Below are positions 23,501 to 34,330 of a DNA stretch of 64,000 bases, piece after piece (position 1 is the first letter of the stretch; every line of letters starts with the position of its first letter). The notes below the pieces were generated by a model. The model was not told the DNA's origin. It did not search any database and saw only the letters and a list, made by a program, of their open reading frames with translations. The translations under genes were made by a program, and so were the position numbers. The stretch comes from Porites lobata (Eukaryota > Cnidaria > Anthozoa > Scleractinia > Poritidae): contig CALNXK010000070.1 of assembly GCA_942486035.1 (NCBI GenBank), positions 692,501-756,500 on the forward strand. The letters are read 5' to 3'.

Positions 23501-23700
23501 GGATAATACAGTGCCAGATGAAATATTTGTTGACTTTGTGATGAGAATCTCCAACCAAATCCCCTCAACAGATTTTGAATCCAAATCCTAGCCTATAGAT
23601 ATACCGACAAACAATCGCGAACGTAAACAGCGTATCGTCCTTAAGATTCCTTCATTTTGAAGGAAGCCTTAATGGAGACTGGAGGTACCTTTTTCGAGAG
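20560..23700 (-). mobile_element. CR1/L2-like LINE on the minus strand, decayed
   Basis: Read on the minus strand: an endonuclease fragment (YYPPVGLQF, FLVSDLNANF, NEPTSDH) at 23332-23568, RT motif A (GAIFVDFRKAF, HNILLDKL) at 22055-22273, a damaged motif C region (VADYTAIYYAASDA) at 21374-21559, and a C-terminal piece (KLYYCDFVWNN, LERLQTRAARI) at 20921-21139. The order EN, RT, C-terminus fits one element. The catalytic YADD is altered to ADYT, and an unrelated ~400-bp repeat sits at 21540-21945. Confidence 0.75.
21540..21945. repeat. Dispersed ~400-bp repeat, copy 1
   Basis: It is homologous over its length to 33600-33985, with shared blocks tatgaaagngtaggga, tctgtcatttgngtctgt, acagtagttaaaagggatgcaaa-like, ccatttgtcaatag and gggtaaggggtt. 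A short fragment of the same left end occurs at about 25940-25990. It has no ORF. It interrupts the minus-strand LINE. Confidence 0.75.
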
Positions 23701-24300
23701 AGTGCTTAACAGAAATGAGTCTCACTAATAAGGAACTCTCTCTCTCTCTCTTTGAGCAGGATACCTCTCAAACAACATTAGTGGTATACCGTCTGAGCAC
23801 GGGGCGTCTAAAGCCGTTGCCGGCTTACCGACCAATAGCGCTTGACAACCGACAATAACTTCTATAGGGGGCCATTTTCCCTGTTATGCTTTTATGCGCC
23901 TCATGTTGAATCTAAACAGGAGTCTCTTATGTTGAATCTAAACAATGAGTCTCTTGATCTAAATGAAAACTTGTTTCTCCCTATTTTTCTAGAAGCAGAA
24001 TCCTGTAATAAATTGCTACAATCAAATCCACAGACAACTAATGGCACTTACCAAATAGCTGTTGGCTCCGAAATATTCTTGGTAAGTGATTTTTTTAAGG
24101 TTTTCGACTCAGTAACCATTCCATAAACAAAAGGTAGCTGAAAGGCCAATACGAGAGAACTTGCCCAACTAAAGTACTGCCAGGAGTCAGAGATTACGGG
24201 GTAGTCACTGCCAGAAAGTGTTACCTTCCCTGTGGTTCCTTTCCGATACTCGAGAGTTTAAGATCATGGAGTGAAAGCACAATGAGGTGGGGCCTTGATT
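23700..24300. other. Intron stretch, nothing recognised
   Basis: A short CT microsatellite lies near 23739-23751. Otherwise no exon or transposon features were recognised. The ORF at 23842-24126 has no recognisable domain and is probably a chance frame. Confidence 0.5.
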
Positions 24301-24304
24301 TCAC

Positions 24305-25447
24305 CTGCGAAAACAGCCGTCTCTCCTCCTTCCTCGCCGCTAGCCGAGGCGTTTCGCTGGGAGGGACGTCTGCGCCTCAGCGACAGAAATTCCACACTGA
24401 TGACATAAAATTTTTCCGGAATCTGGTCAGGAGCTCTGATTGGTCGACGTATTAGTCAAGCTGTTTGAGCTCTTGTTTACGAAAGACATGCAGACAACAG
24501 ATAAATGGTAACAAATTAAAGGTGAAATGAAAACGCGATGAATCTAGTACAAAACAGTCGAACTTCGTGGAATATATTCTTCTTTAGAAGAAGCATTTGA
24601 GTTTTGTTGGAGCGGCGTTCGCCGAAGAACACAACAATTTACCATAACTGATCAAGAGAGACATAAAATCGAAGAATTTTAATTTGGAACCCCATGACTA
24701 TCGGATTTAGTACGTAAACATTAGGGCCATTTATACGAGGAAAAATAAGACGCGTCTTACATAAGACGCGTGTTAAAGAAGACGCGAACTGTACCATTTA
24801 TACGAGCATGTCTTATCTAAGACAAGAACAGCTCGTATAAATGGTTCGCATCTTATTTCTGTTCTTGACTCGTTTTCATGTGAATGTTGCCCGTAACAAC
24901 GGCAATCCAACGTGGCGCGCCAAAAATTTACGCATGCGTACTATGCGACAGCGTTCGCGTCTTATGTAAGACGCGAAGGTCATTTATACAAAGATTTTCT
25001 CGTCTTAGCTAAGACGCGTCTTATCGAAGAACGGGTGTTAAGGGCTGTTCTAAAATAAGACGCGTCTTAGCTAAGCCGCGTCTTATTTTAGACGAAATGT
25101 GCCGTTTATACGGAAAGTTCGCGTCTTATGTAAGACGCGTCTTATTTTTCCTCGTATAAATGGCCCTATTTATACGAATTTTTCCTTGTCTTAGCTAAGA
25201 CGCGTCCTATCTAAGAACAGGTGTTAAGGGCTGTTCTAAAATAAGACGCGTCTTATTTTAGACGAAATGTGCCGTTTATACGGAAAGTTCAGGACGCGTC
25301 TAATGTAAGACGCGTCTTATTTTTCCTCGTATAAATGGCCCTATTGAATTACATCATGAGTATGGAATTTCTGTAGCTGAGACGCAGGCGTCCCTTCTGG
25401 CGAAACGTCCCTTGTGGCGAGGAGCGAAGAAAGGCGGCTGTTTTTGG
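24305..25447. mobile_element. TIR element carrying a nested palindromic MITE
   Basis: The left end (about 24305-24410: aaaacagccgtct..., ggacgt, cagaaattccacac) is matched in inverted orientation by the right end (about 25355-25447). The terminal repeats are about 95 bp with scattered differences. No transposase is present between them; the interior is mostly the palindromic element at 24724-25341. Ends and target duplication were not fixed to the base. Confidence 0.65.
24724..25341. mobile_element. TA-flanked MITE built of TAAGACGCGTCTTA palindromes
   Basis: The termini are GGGCCATTTATACGAGGAAA and its inverse, flanked by TA on both sides (24722-24723, 25342-25343), the mariner-type target. 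The interior is packed with the self-complementary words AAGACGCGTCTTA and CTTAGCTAAG, plus ATAAATGG boxes. A complete inverse terminus also occurs at 25166, so the right ~170 bp is a partial duplicate joined at a shared TA. No coding capacity is seen. Confidence 0.75.
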
Positions 25448-25908
25448 AGGCTACTCCTGAGAGGACTGAAGGCTTAACCACTTACAGATGCGACAGAAAG
25501 GTAATACCTTCTCCTCAGTTATTTTCAGACGCTAAGTGTTTGTCCAGCCGCAAATTGAACCATGGTCTACCACTCCAAAATCTGGTACCCATCTGGTAGC
25601 TATACTGTGATAATGAATTTGAGAACGGAGTACAATAGGCCGTTCACTGAATCCAAAATACAACTAACATAATTTATCTTATCACAGGGAACCGAATAAA
25701 TCTGGAAAATATCCCCCGATAACTATCTTTGAAGACAATATTAAAGTGTTTGTAGTATTTACCTGGTAATTATTAACGAGAAATAGTTAAGAATGAACTA
25801 AAAACAGTCTAAAACATACAAATATAAATCAGCGACTCATTAATACGAAGAGCAATACTCAGTGCGAGTAATTAGATTAGTATTTTTATGAATTTATATC
25901 GAACGATG

Positions 25909-25910
<2 letters not shown>

Positions 25911-25940
<30 letters not shown>
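25911..25940. repeat. (TATC)n microsatellite
   Basis: About seven perfect TATC units in intron sequence. Confidence 0.9.
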
Positions 25941-26504
25941 CCTATGATGGCCTTTAAGGGGAGGCTCCGCCCATAAGCAGGTAAGGGGTCACTGTTTTCA
26001 GGCTTCAGCCACATTAATTTTGAGTGAGAAATTAGGCCTAGGCCAAACGTCGAACTTTTCATGAGACGAACGAAGTAGTTTCTAATTTGGGTCAACCTAA
26101 ATTAATTTAAGATCTTTTGTCGGGTCAGACGTCGATGTTGTTGTCAGTTCGCGGCTCTCGTGAACTCGTTACTCAGATTTCAGTTTTCTAACAATTCAAC
26201 TTATTCACGCGACGAACTCGGGCTCGCTCCTTTTTCGCTTCAACATACGTTACAAGCATTTAAATAGGTAGATTGATTGGATGAAAAGAAAAGCCGAATA
26301 CCGCCATGAAAAATTCGCTCAAAGATTAAAAGATCTCGAAAAACATCTCCTTACATTAACTGAATTGTCCCTCCATTTTCAGTTCGATTCACGAATCTTC
26401 ACTTTTTGTCAACTGCTAGGAAAAACCGGCTAAATCTCGCGCTTGCTTGTAAACCTACCCCAAAGGGTATGCTTGAAAATTCTTATATCACTTGTCTCAC
26501 TGCA

Positions 26505-27215
26505 GTTAAATGGGATGCTTATGATGTGTAAAATACAGTGGGCAAAGCAACACGATGTCATCCGGACGTCGAACTCACCACGGTTTCATCTCGGTAACCG
26601 GGCTGAAACGTTCATAGGGCAAAATTTCCCAGCCCGCATACCGAGATCCCGGGTAACGAGCCTGCCCGCACTCTCATGTGAACTCATCAAAAATTTTATT
26701 AACAAAGTATTTAAGGCCTCTTCGCATGAGCCCAGTTAACTAGGCTGGCCCTCTTATCGGGACAAATTTCACCTTGGGTTCATATGAGAAATTTCAGCCC
26801 GGTTGCCGAAATGAGAAAAGGCCGAAGACGAGTTGTGGCGCGAAATTCGTGAAACAAAGCAAACATGGCGAAACACAAAGTTATAGCTTTCGCGCCTATC
26901 GTAGCTTTGGCAACTCTTATAGTTGTATGACTGCCGTTAAATGGTATGCTTGTGATGTGGAAAATACAGCAGGCAAAGCAAGACGATGCAGAATTCATTC
27001 GAATAATTCATCCCGCTTTCATCCCGGCCGGAGAACCGGGCTAAAATGTTCAGCCCGCTTACCAAGATCCCGGATAGAAAAACCGAGATCTCGAGAACCG
27101 AGCCAGCTCACCCTCTCATATGAACACAACGAAAATTTTGCAAAGGATTCAGACTAAAGCGAGATCTCGGAAAGCGGGACAGTCCGGTCAACTAGGCTCA
27201 TGATATATGAGGAAG
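26505..27215. repeat. Tandem pair of a ~260-bp dispersed repeat
   Basis: Copies at about 26505-26760 and 26935-27215 share ordered blocks: gttaaatggnatgctt, gatgtgnaaaatacag, gcaaagca, cgggctnaaa, ccgagatc, aactaggct. They are diverged by substitutions and small indels. Neither copy has a credible ORF. Confidence 0.6.
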
Positions 27216-27473
27216 CCCTTATAGAGGCAAAGCGAGATCTTGGAAACCGGGCTCATATGAAGAGGCCCTTAGCCTTTAATATCAGTCGTGGTTGAACTTT
27301 TTCTTTATCAGGAGCATGTTTAAATAAACATAAAATAACCAGATTTTTGGCTCACTGGGACCTTATCTAACACTGAAATATACCAAAAAGAAGAATGGAA
27401 TAACATCAGTTTAAAATAGTAAATAGAAATACGTCTTAAAAGCTGCCATTTTTATTTTGCTTTAATTTGAAAG

Positions 27474-28124
27474 GTATATTGCCTTATGAAAGAGGGCCAA
27501 GGTTGGACTCTCATTGCTCGTGTCTCAAACATTGACGAACAACACTGGAAGGGGAGCAGCAACTGGTGGAATGACGAAAAAAAAGGTAAAGGAGAAACAA
27601 CTGATCCAATTGACGGCGAGGACATGATCTCTCCTGCGTTCTGGCTGGTCGGCGGCAAAGAGTTTATGATTACACGTAGTGATGACCCTTACACTGCCCT
27701 GTTACAGACAACAGATGACTGCCTGGATGAGCAGACATTTAGAGATAGAATCCACACGAGATATGGTGGCCATCATAGCGGAGATTTCATAGATAATCAG
27801 TGTGTGAGTAGTTGCAACGTTATTTATGGAGGCCAGAACAGTGAGACTGACGGATTTGAGCAGGCAAATAAAAACGGATGCTCACCGGCTAGCCTTCAGA
27901 CTGACAATAAAATCGGGTTTTGGTGCAAACATGTACATGAAAAATCTGGAACTGGCGGTAAGCATTCTAACCAGGCTGTGATGATGATCGGCGCAGGAGG
28001 TGATGGATGCTCAGGAGCAGACCACGGGATTGGAATAAAACGTGAAAATAAAAAGAAGGATTTTGGTAACAAAGCAGACGAATCACCCACTAAATACTAC
28101 TCTTTAAACTTGTGGGTACGCTGA
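27474..28124 (+). CDS. Terminal fibrinogen-related exon (skeletal organic matrix protein 5-like)
   Basis: The exon starts after acceptor tttgaaag (AG at 27472-27473) in phase 0 and ends at TGA 28122-28124, giving 216 residues. It opens with VYCLMKEGQGWTLIARVSN, the Y-C-x-M-x(3-4)-G-W-T-L-[IV] signature of fibrinogen-related domains. Later motifs are DMISPAFWLVGGKEF, ITRSDDPYTALLQTT, KIGFWC and the ADHGIGI and YSLNLWVR end. This pattern closely recalls the C-terminal domain of the uncharacterised skeletal organic matrix protein 5 of Acropora, recalled and not searched. Its role there is structural or adhesive in the extracellular matrix. The frame is clean over the whole exon, unlike several upstream EGF exons. 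Confidence 0.75.
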   Translation, partial: VYCLMKEGQGWTLIARVSNIDEQHWKGSSNWWNDEKKGKGETTDPIDGEDMISPAFWLVGGKEFMITRSDDPYTALLQTTDDCLDEQTFRDRIHTRYGGHHSGDFIDNQCVSSCNVIYGGQNSETDGFEQANKNGCSPASLQTDNKIGFWCKHVHEKSGTGGKHSNQAVMMIGAGGDGCSGADHGIGIKRENKKKDFGNKADESPTKYYSLNLWVR

Positions 28125-30813
28125 AGTTTTTAATTCTCCATTTCGCGTGAATCCAACTGCTGTGACAGACACTTTTCTCTAAAACTCTTATCCTGCGTCA
28201 AATCAACAAGAAATTGAAGCAATGACTGATAAATTCGCGAATTAAGCAATCAAATCGAAGTGTAAAAGCTACAACCTTTTCTTTCATTCTCTAAAGTATC
28301 ATGCATAATTATAACAAAAACAAGGTTGCTAAATATTTACAACATCAATTTGAAGCAAAAACACAACAAATAAACAAATAATACGTAGGGTAACTAATTC
28401 TTGCTACAGTTAGAGGCCTTGAATTCTTTCCATATTTCTTTATAGGAAGCTAGAGAGGTTGAATTGACTAACTAGTGTTCAGAGAATCACGTACCCTGAC
28501 AGCAGAGTCTTTCTTTCACTTGCTCGCTTTCGGCGTACTCGAGAAAGACTCTGCATGAATTGAGTAAGATGTTTAATGTTGCTAAGATATAGTTTCGACC
28601 CCAGGTCTAATAGCCGTGCGATTAGTACAGCGGGCTCAGTTATGATTATCGGTTTATCAATAAACGGATGCTCTCACTCAGTTTGACGCGAGAAAATTAG
28701 ATTAACTAGTCGAGAATGTTCGGGCTGCGGCGACCTCAAAGGTGTGACGTGATACTGGCAGAGCCTCCCTTTCTCCCCCTCACTCAAGAAGACAAAAGGA
28801 GGTTCAGTACCCTCGGGGCGTCAGAGAATTGTCACTATGAAAATTATACTATCTTATTTTAAAAGCAAACGAAATGCACGAGAGTTTCTCGCTTGATATG
28901 AATCTGAATTTGTTATAATGCGAGGCAAATTTCCGAGGTAGGAGAGGAGTACGGTTTAGCTCGGTTTAGACGAGAGTATATGAAGAGACCTCAGGGGCGG
29001 ATCGAGGATTTTACTTAGGAGGGAGTGCACCACTAAGGAATGGCGTAACTGACTAGTGACGTAAACAAGTCTCAATACAGAACACCAGTTGTATTAGAAA
29101 GCCACAGGTTATCTCGCGGGGAGGGGGAGGGGTGCGCACCCCCTGAACCCTCCCGCTAGGTCCGCCCCTGGACCTAATTTTAGTAAGTTTGTATCATGTA
29201 AGGATAAAATTCAAGGTTTTCATGGAATGGACCAGGATGTGCATCGAAATGGGACTTACCGCTTACTTGCTTTTATCAAATTACAATCCATTTGAGATAA
29301 GCTTCAAATAATTTATAAGCGGAGCCTCAAACTATGTTGGTAGGAAGGATTAGCGAACGGTGTAATGCTCGTAAGGATTTTGACGATAAATAGAAGCTTA
29401 ATTTGTGAATTGTTCCGATAGACTTCGAGACTTCAATAACTGGCCACATGAAACGAACTTTCGGTTTTCAGCTAAAATTTTCCACAGTGATCATTTTGGG
29501 GTTTAACAATTTATTCAATGCAGTAATCAGTAGAGCAACCAAACAACTCTGGATATTTGGACAGAACGAGAACCGTTGGCATAAACAGCAAATAAAATCA
29601 GTTGTGCATGTAATATCGTAGTTGATAAGGCAAAATGGTTATCAAACCGTCAGATCTAGCTAGATCTCTCTGTTATTCATGTATCTTTGGACTTAACGGC
29701 GCACAACGTTTAAGAGCAACCAATAAAAACGTGGCAATAATTTATTCAGTCACAATTAATGAAAAAACGACAAAGGATTGTGCACCGACAGGGAATTCCT
29801 TACATAATTAAACTGCAGCACTTTCTTTTTACATTTTATAATTGTTTACTTAAATTTCATAACCAGTCTCCTCCACTGATCTAATAATGCAGAAGAATTG
29901 TTTTTATCATTGAAGTAAAGCAGATAAGTAGAAAACTAAAGTTCCTGATATAGAATCATGCCATGAGAATGCGATCATTTATGTCGAAAAAAAATTTTTC
30001 AGCGGACATCACCTCAAAAAACGGACGTCTGTCGAAGGTAAACTGGAAACTATCCATATCTTGCCTGGGTACTGGGATGACACGCTCTAGATCTCTTGTA
30101 CGTGTTGGATGGTATTTCAAATATGGCAGCATTAGAAACACAGTGATTCCGAGCCTGCGAATACAATAGCAACTGTCTTTCAACACTCCCCGCCGCTGGG
30201 GTCATGCTCCCTTATCCACATAGCCATTAGACGAGTAACCGTTTCATTTCAAAACCGATGATAACTATCGAAAAGACTTTTTTCCTGTTTTAAGTGGAGA
30301 CTATGTTTTTCGAAAAAATTAACTAGAAATACGTGTCTCGCAAACCCTCGCAAAACTAGGTGTTGCACTCATTACAAGTCCTGCCGGTTGCAGTTAGAAA
30401 CTGGTTGGGTGACCAGCAGCGAATAACTTGTCGTGAGGCCCCTTACTTCTTCGTTTTTGTGAGAATATTTCAAAGCATATTTAGCATCATTTCGTTCGCC
30501 GGAAAGGAATCCAATCCTTTCACGCGGTTCAACGGCTGATGAATGTGGTGAAACATGAATTCAAAGGTATATTTCAGGGAAAAGTAAGGTTTTGAGGGTA
30601 AAATCACATGACTGATAGTTAATTCTAACACTCTACTGATGAAGACGTTGTGATGATGTTGAAATAAACTTTTTTTTCAAATCATTTTGCTTTGAACCGT
30701 TATATTTTTCTGGTATTGAAATTGCAAAACGCAAACGATACTCAGTGCAATTTATTCAATTGATTCTTACCGGACAACAATGCATGCTGGACTATCGATC
30801 GAGTTTATAGGTA
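28125..30813. other. Intergenic DNA with small repeats
   Basis: No gene recognised. It holds a 13-bp-stem hairpin at 28502-28554 (gcagagtctttct and its inverse) and a MITE at 28992-29170. The short ORFs at 29956-30186 on both strands are mirror frames without domain features. Confidence 0.55.
28992..29170. mobile_element. 179-bp MITE with CAGGGGCGGA termini
   Basis: The left end CAGGGGCGGATC and right end GGTCCGCCCCTG are inverted repeats. GACCT is directly repeated on both sides (28987-28991 and 29171-29175). A GC-rich hairpin with GTGCACC / GGTGCGCACC lies inside. CAGGGGCGG termini are widespread among animal MITEs. Confidence 0.8.
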
Positions 30814-31171
30814 CAGTGGAACGTCCATATAACAAAGGGCCAAGGGACTGGCAAAATTGTTCGTTATAGCGAGGACTTCGTTATATAGAGGTTTGTTGTA
30901 TCAACAATCGGCGACAAAATTGTTGATACATTGTACTTAAATAGGGTAATTTCGGAGAACAAAAGAATCGGCACCCCTCCCCTGTCCCCTCCATTCAAAG
31001 TTGGGGTGTTTGTTGTTTTCTATAGGCAGCTAGAACAAGGGCACAACATTGCACGGAGGGGATGGGGGAGGAAAGCTATATTTCCTCCTTTTGAAGTTAA
31101 TAAAACGTAAAAAAGCCCAGTTTTGGGCGAAGTGTCTCAACTCATTTTGTCGCCGATTGAAGGTTCCACTG
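30814..31171. mobile_element. Tigger/pogo-like MITE, TA target
   Basis: The termini are CAGTGGAACGTCC and, inverted, CAGTGGAACCTTC, each next to TA (30812-30813, 31172-31173). The inner words cgttatagcgaggacttcgttata and tcggcgacaaaat recur. CAGTGGAACC ends with ATAACGAA-like subterminal sequence are typical of pogo/Tigger elements. No transposase is encoded. Confidence 0.8.
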
Positions 31172-31807
31172 TATTTGCCGGGCGAGAAGAATATTATAAC
31201 AGTTATCAGTGATAACATTTTACTTTTTTTCACTTACCATCAGTTTTGTACTTTTAAAAGCGACCTAAACTTTCCTTAGGTTTGCAGCGCAAAACACTAC
31301 TCGATATCTTATGCATATTCCAAACTCCAGCTGAGGAGGAAAATTTTTTAAAGAAAAAAGCAAATTAAAACACTTTGTCTGAAAAGCGACATAAAATCAA
31401 TACAGTTGCGAATAACCAAAACATCGGTATAATAATGAGAAACAATCCTGCCTTTGTGCCTTCCCAAAACTGTTGATCTTTGGTACACAAATCTGCTGGC
31501 TAGACCCTTGATGTTCGATGTGCAAATTGTGAGAACATTGTTTTGATTTCATTTAAGAGATTATATGGAAAGTACTAGCTTCCTTCCCCGGAAGGATTAT
31601 TGTTTAATTAGCTGATCAAAACCGTAGATCGATGATAATTTAAGCAACCGAATTTATATCCTGAGAAATTCAGGCAATTTTCCGATGCCAAGAATAAACA
31701 CCACTACATATGGGAAACACAGTATTAGGTATATTGGTCCTGTAATATGGTCCAGTTTAAGTATACACATTATGTTGGCTCGACCCAGTATTTTAATAGG
31801 TGCACCC

Positions 31808-32771
31808 CCCCATCTTTGAATCTCTTATACTTAAAAAATTCGTTCTTTATTGTAAAACCATTATGACACATGGATTACACTTAGACTAAAATTTATTATG
31901 GTATTATTTTTTGGGCATCGGAATATTCACTATTGTTTCCACCCTTTCTACAACATTACCATCTTTCGGAAAGATTTCGGAGGGCAACCAAGCGCGATAT
32001 AAATTCTCGCGTGCTGCATGGGAATTTGATGTTGTGCTGACCACGGAACAAAAGGAAATGAAATATCCATATCTATGACATCGCTTCGATATTTACTCAC
32101 TTTTGCGCCCATGTTAGACAACTTTAAAAGTCATGTTTTAAATCGACACGAAATTCGAGGATTTAATAGTACAATGATCAATTATTGTAATGAAAATGTT
32201 TTAAAAAAGATATCGACGAATTTTTTTTTAATGGCTGTTTTCGAGAAATTAGCCTTAGAAATTACAAAAAGAGCTCTGAGCATTTCGTTTTACCCTGATT
32301 CATACGTTTTCATGTGTTTTGGAATCGTGCGAGTGTACTTGCGTTCAGAGGCTTGCAAGTGTACAAGGGTCATTTGCAAAACGAAAGAGTAATAAAACCT
32401 TAACTAAAACATCCAAAAAGTAGCAAATTTATCTGTATTAAGTCCAGTCTTCAGTGCATGCATAATTTAAACCCTTTTTGAAGAAATTCCAAGATATCTC
32501 GAATTCCTCGTATAGATTTTTCTGAAACTTCGCCCAGCAGAAGACATTCATCCAAAGAATACGTTGCGTAAAGCATTTCAAAAAAAAAACTGCCGAACAA
32601 GACTGAAATTTGATTTAGGGCTAAAACCATTGTGACGTCATTGTCACGTGACATTTATCCCGATTGCCGCCAAAATAATACCATAATAAAGCTTAGTCTA
32701 AGTGTCATCCACGTGTCATAATGGTTTTACAATAAAGAACGAATTGTTTAACTATAGATTCAAAGATGGAG
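31808..32771. mobile_element. 964-bp element with ~105-bp terminal inverted repeats
   Basis: 31808-31916 and 32668-32771 are inverted copies with few differences (catctttgaatct, attcgttctttattgtaaaa, ccattatgacac, acacttagacta, ttattatggtattattt). The interior is AT-rich; its best ORF (32075-32392) shows no known domain. The element lies just upstream of a LINE 3' fragment. Confidence 0.75.
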
Positions 32772-33112
32772 AATGTGCCCATCAAATTACTGGATCGAGC
32801 CACCTTAAGAGTTCTTTAACACTTGCTTCTTTTAAGAACCGCGTGAGAAAAGTGGACATTGAGAACCTCATGAGAACTGACACCTGTAGGAACTGTCACC
32901 TGTGTAACTCTTAGAATAATTAATGAGAGAGGCAGAGTTTCCGAGTTTGTATATTTTTAGTTGTTCGATTTTCTATTTTCTTAGGTAGTTAACTAGTTAA
33001 TAGGTGTCCACAATTAGTTTACACTTGTCTAAGCAAGGCATTTGACACATTAAAAAAGTCTTTATTAGAACTATCATCATTATCATTATCATTATTATTA
33101 TCTTTGCAAGTT
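32772..33112 (+). mobile_element. 3' end of a CR1/L2-type LINE
   Basis: The frame encodes SLTLASFKNRVRKVDIENL...C-x-x-C-x-L-C-x-S and stops at 32912. That is the conserved tail of many CR1/L2 ORFs (LASFK ... C-x-x-C). A 3' UTR and an AT-rich trinucleotide tail (catcattatcattatca) follow to about 33105. Confidence 0.6.
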
Positions 33113-33599
33113 GTACACCTGACTTATTAGTGCCTGCCCCTACAACATGTTGCCTAGTGAATTTACCTTTTTGGGAAAATAATGCCTTTGGAAGGAAGTC
33201 AAGGACAAATTAAAACTTTGTAACAAAGAAAGGGTTGATAGAAACCATGAAGATATTTGGGGTAACCATAGTATTTTCGTGGATGAGCTTAAAATCAATG
33301 TTTGCAGAGCTTTTCCTAACAAATTAATAAAGAAATTAATAATGATTTTATGGCGAATGGCAAATGCCCATAAATTTATGTACATTTTTCAACAAAAGAT
33401 TCATCTCAGCATCATCCACGAGGAAGATGCTGTCATCTGAATCTCACATTTGCAATAAACATGACTCTAAATAATTGTCTTATTTGCGATGATAGTTGAA
33501 CATTAGCCAAATTAAAGGCATCCATGGAGAGGGTCCTTACTTCCTCCCTGACTCCCCACCAAGAAACAATTTTTGGACCCACCCCGATATCCTGGCGGG

Positions 33600-33985
33600 A
33601 GGGGGGTTCTCCGTTAAATGTCCTATAACGAGAAGCTCTACCCGAAAAGAGCACCTCTTTCAGGCTTAAGTACATGAAAGGGTAGGGAATTCTGTCATTT
33701 AGGTCTGTAACAAGGCCGAAAAGGACTAAAAGATGGATTTTATGGCTGTGAAAAAGTTGAGAATATCTTCTGCTTTAAGGTTTATTCGTATCTTAAAGAC
33801 AATGCATTTACAGCAGTTAAAAGCGATGCAAAGTTTTAAACTATGTGAAAGGGGCACCATTTGTCAATAGAAGGTACAGGAAAGGGTACGTTTTCTCCAT
33901 AAAATGGTATATGAAAGGGTAAGGGGTTAGATGTCGGAGCAGAGCCTACCTGTATAAAACTTTGTTGAGTACCCCCCTACCCCAC
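33600..33985. repeat. Dispersed ~400-bp repeat, copy 2
   Basis: Same family and orientation as 21540-21945, with matching left (cttnaggtatatgaaagngtaggg), middle and right (tttgttgagtaccccnc) blocks. No coding content. Confidence 0.75.
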
Positions 33986-34221
33986 CCCTCTGGGACTGAG
34001 ATCTCCTTTCCCTACCGAGTCATGGCTCATACTAATGGGACTCTCATTTAGGAGGTATCATCCTTAGGACATTGTCACTCGCCTAAAACGCTACAGCTCA
34101 TAAGACACCTTTACTAATCTGAAATAAGCAACACACCTGTACCGTCTGGGTCTTTGTATTCTAGGACACTAGAATTGTATTCTGCATAATTATTGCCTGC
34201 ATCCTCCACACTAGAAGAGAC

Positions 34222-34330
34222 TTTAAGCGGTAGGAACTTCATGTATGAGGACCTATATTGTACTAATTTTACATACTTAACTTATACCCTCACTCTTTCT
34301 ACTTGGTTCTTTGTTGCCTTGTAGCTCTGT
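34222..34330. repeat. Left flank segment, inverted copy at 43440-43532
   Basis: The sequence ctttctacttggttctttg with the neighbouring cttaacttatacc and acttcat blocks recurs in inverse orientation beyond the right minisatellite. Homology stops near 34222 and 43532, marking outer limits of a large inverted structure. Confidence 0.7.

Noticed and set aside
24724..25341. CRISPR-like array (regular repeats)
   Set aside because: The repeats are palindromic, irregularly spaced and without unique spacers; the ends are transposon-like with TA duplication.
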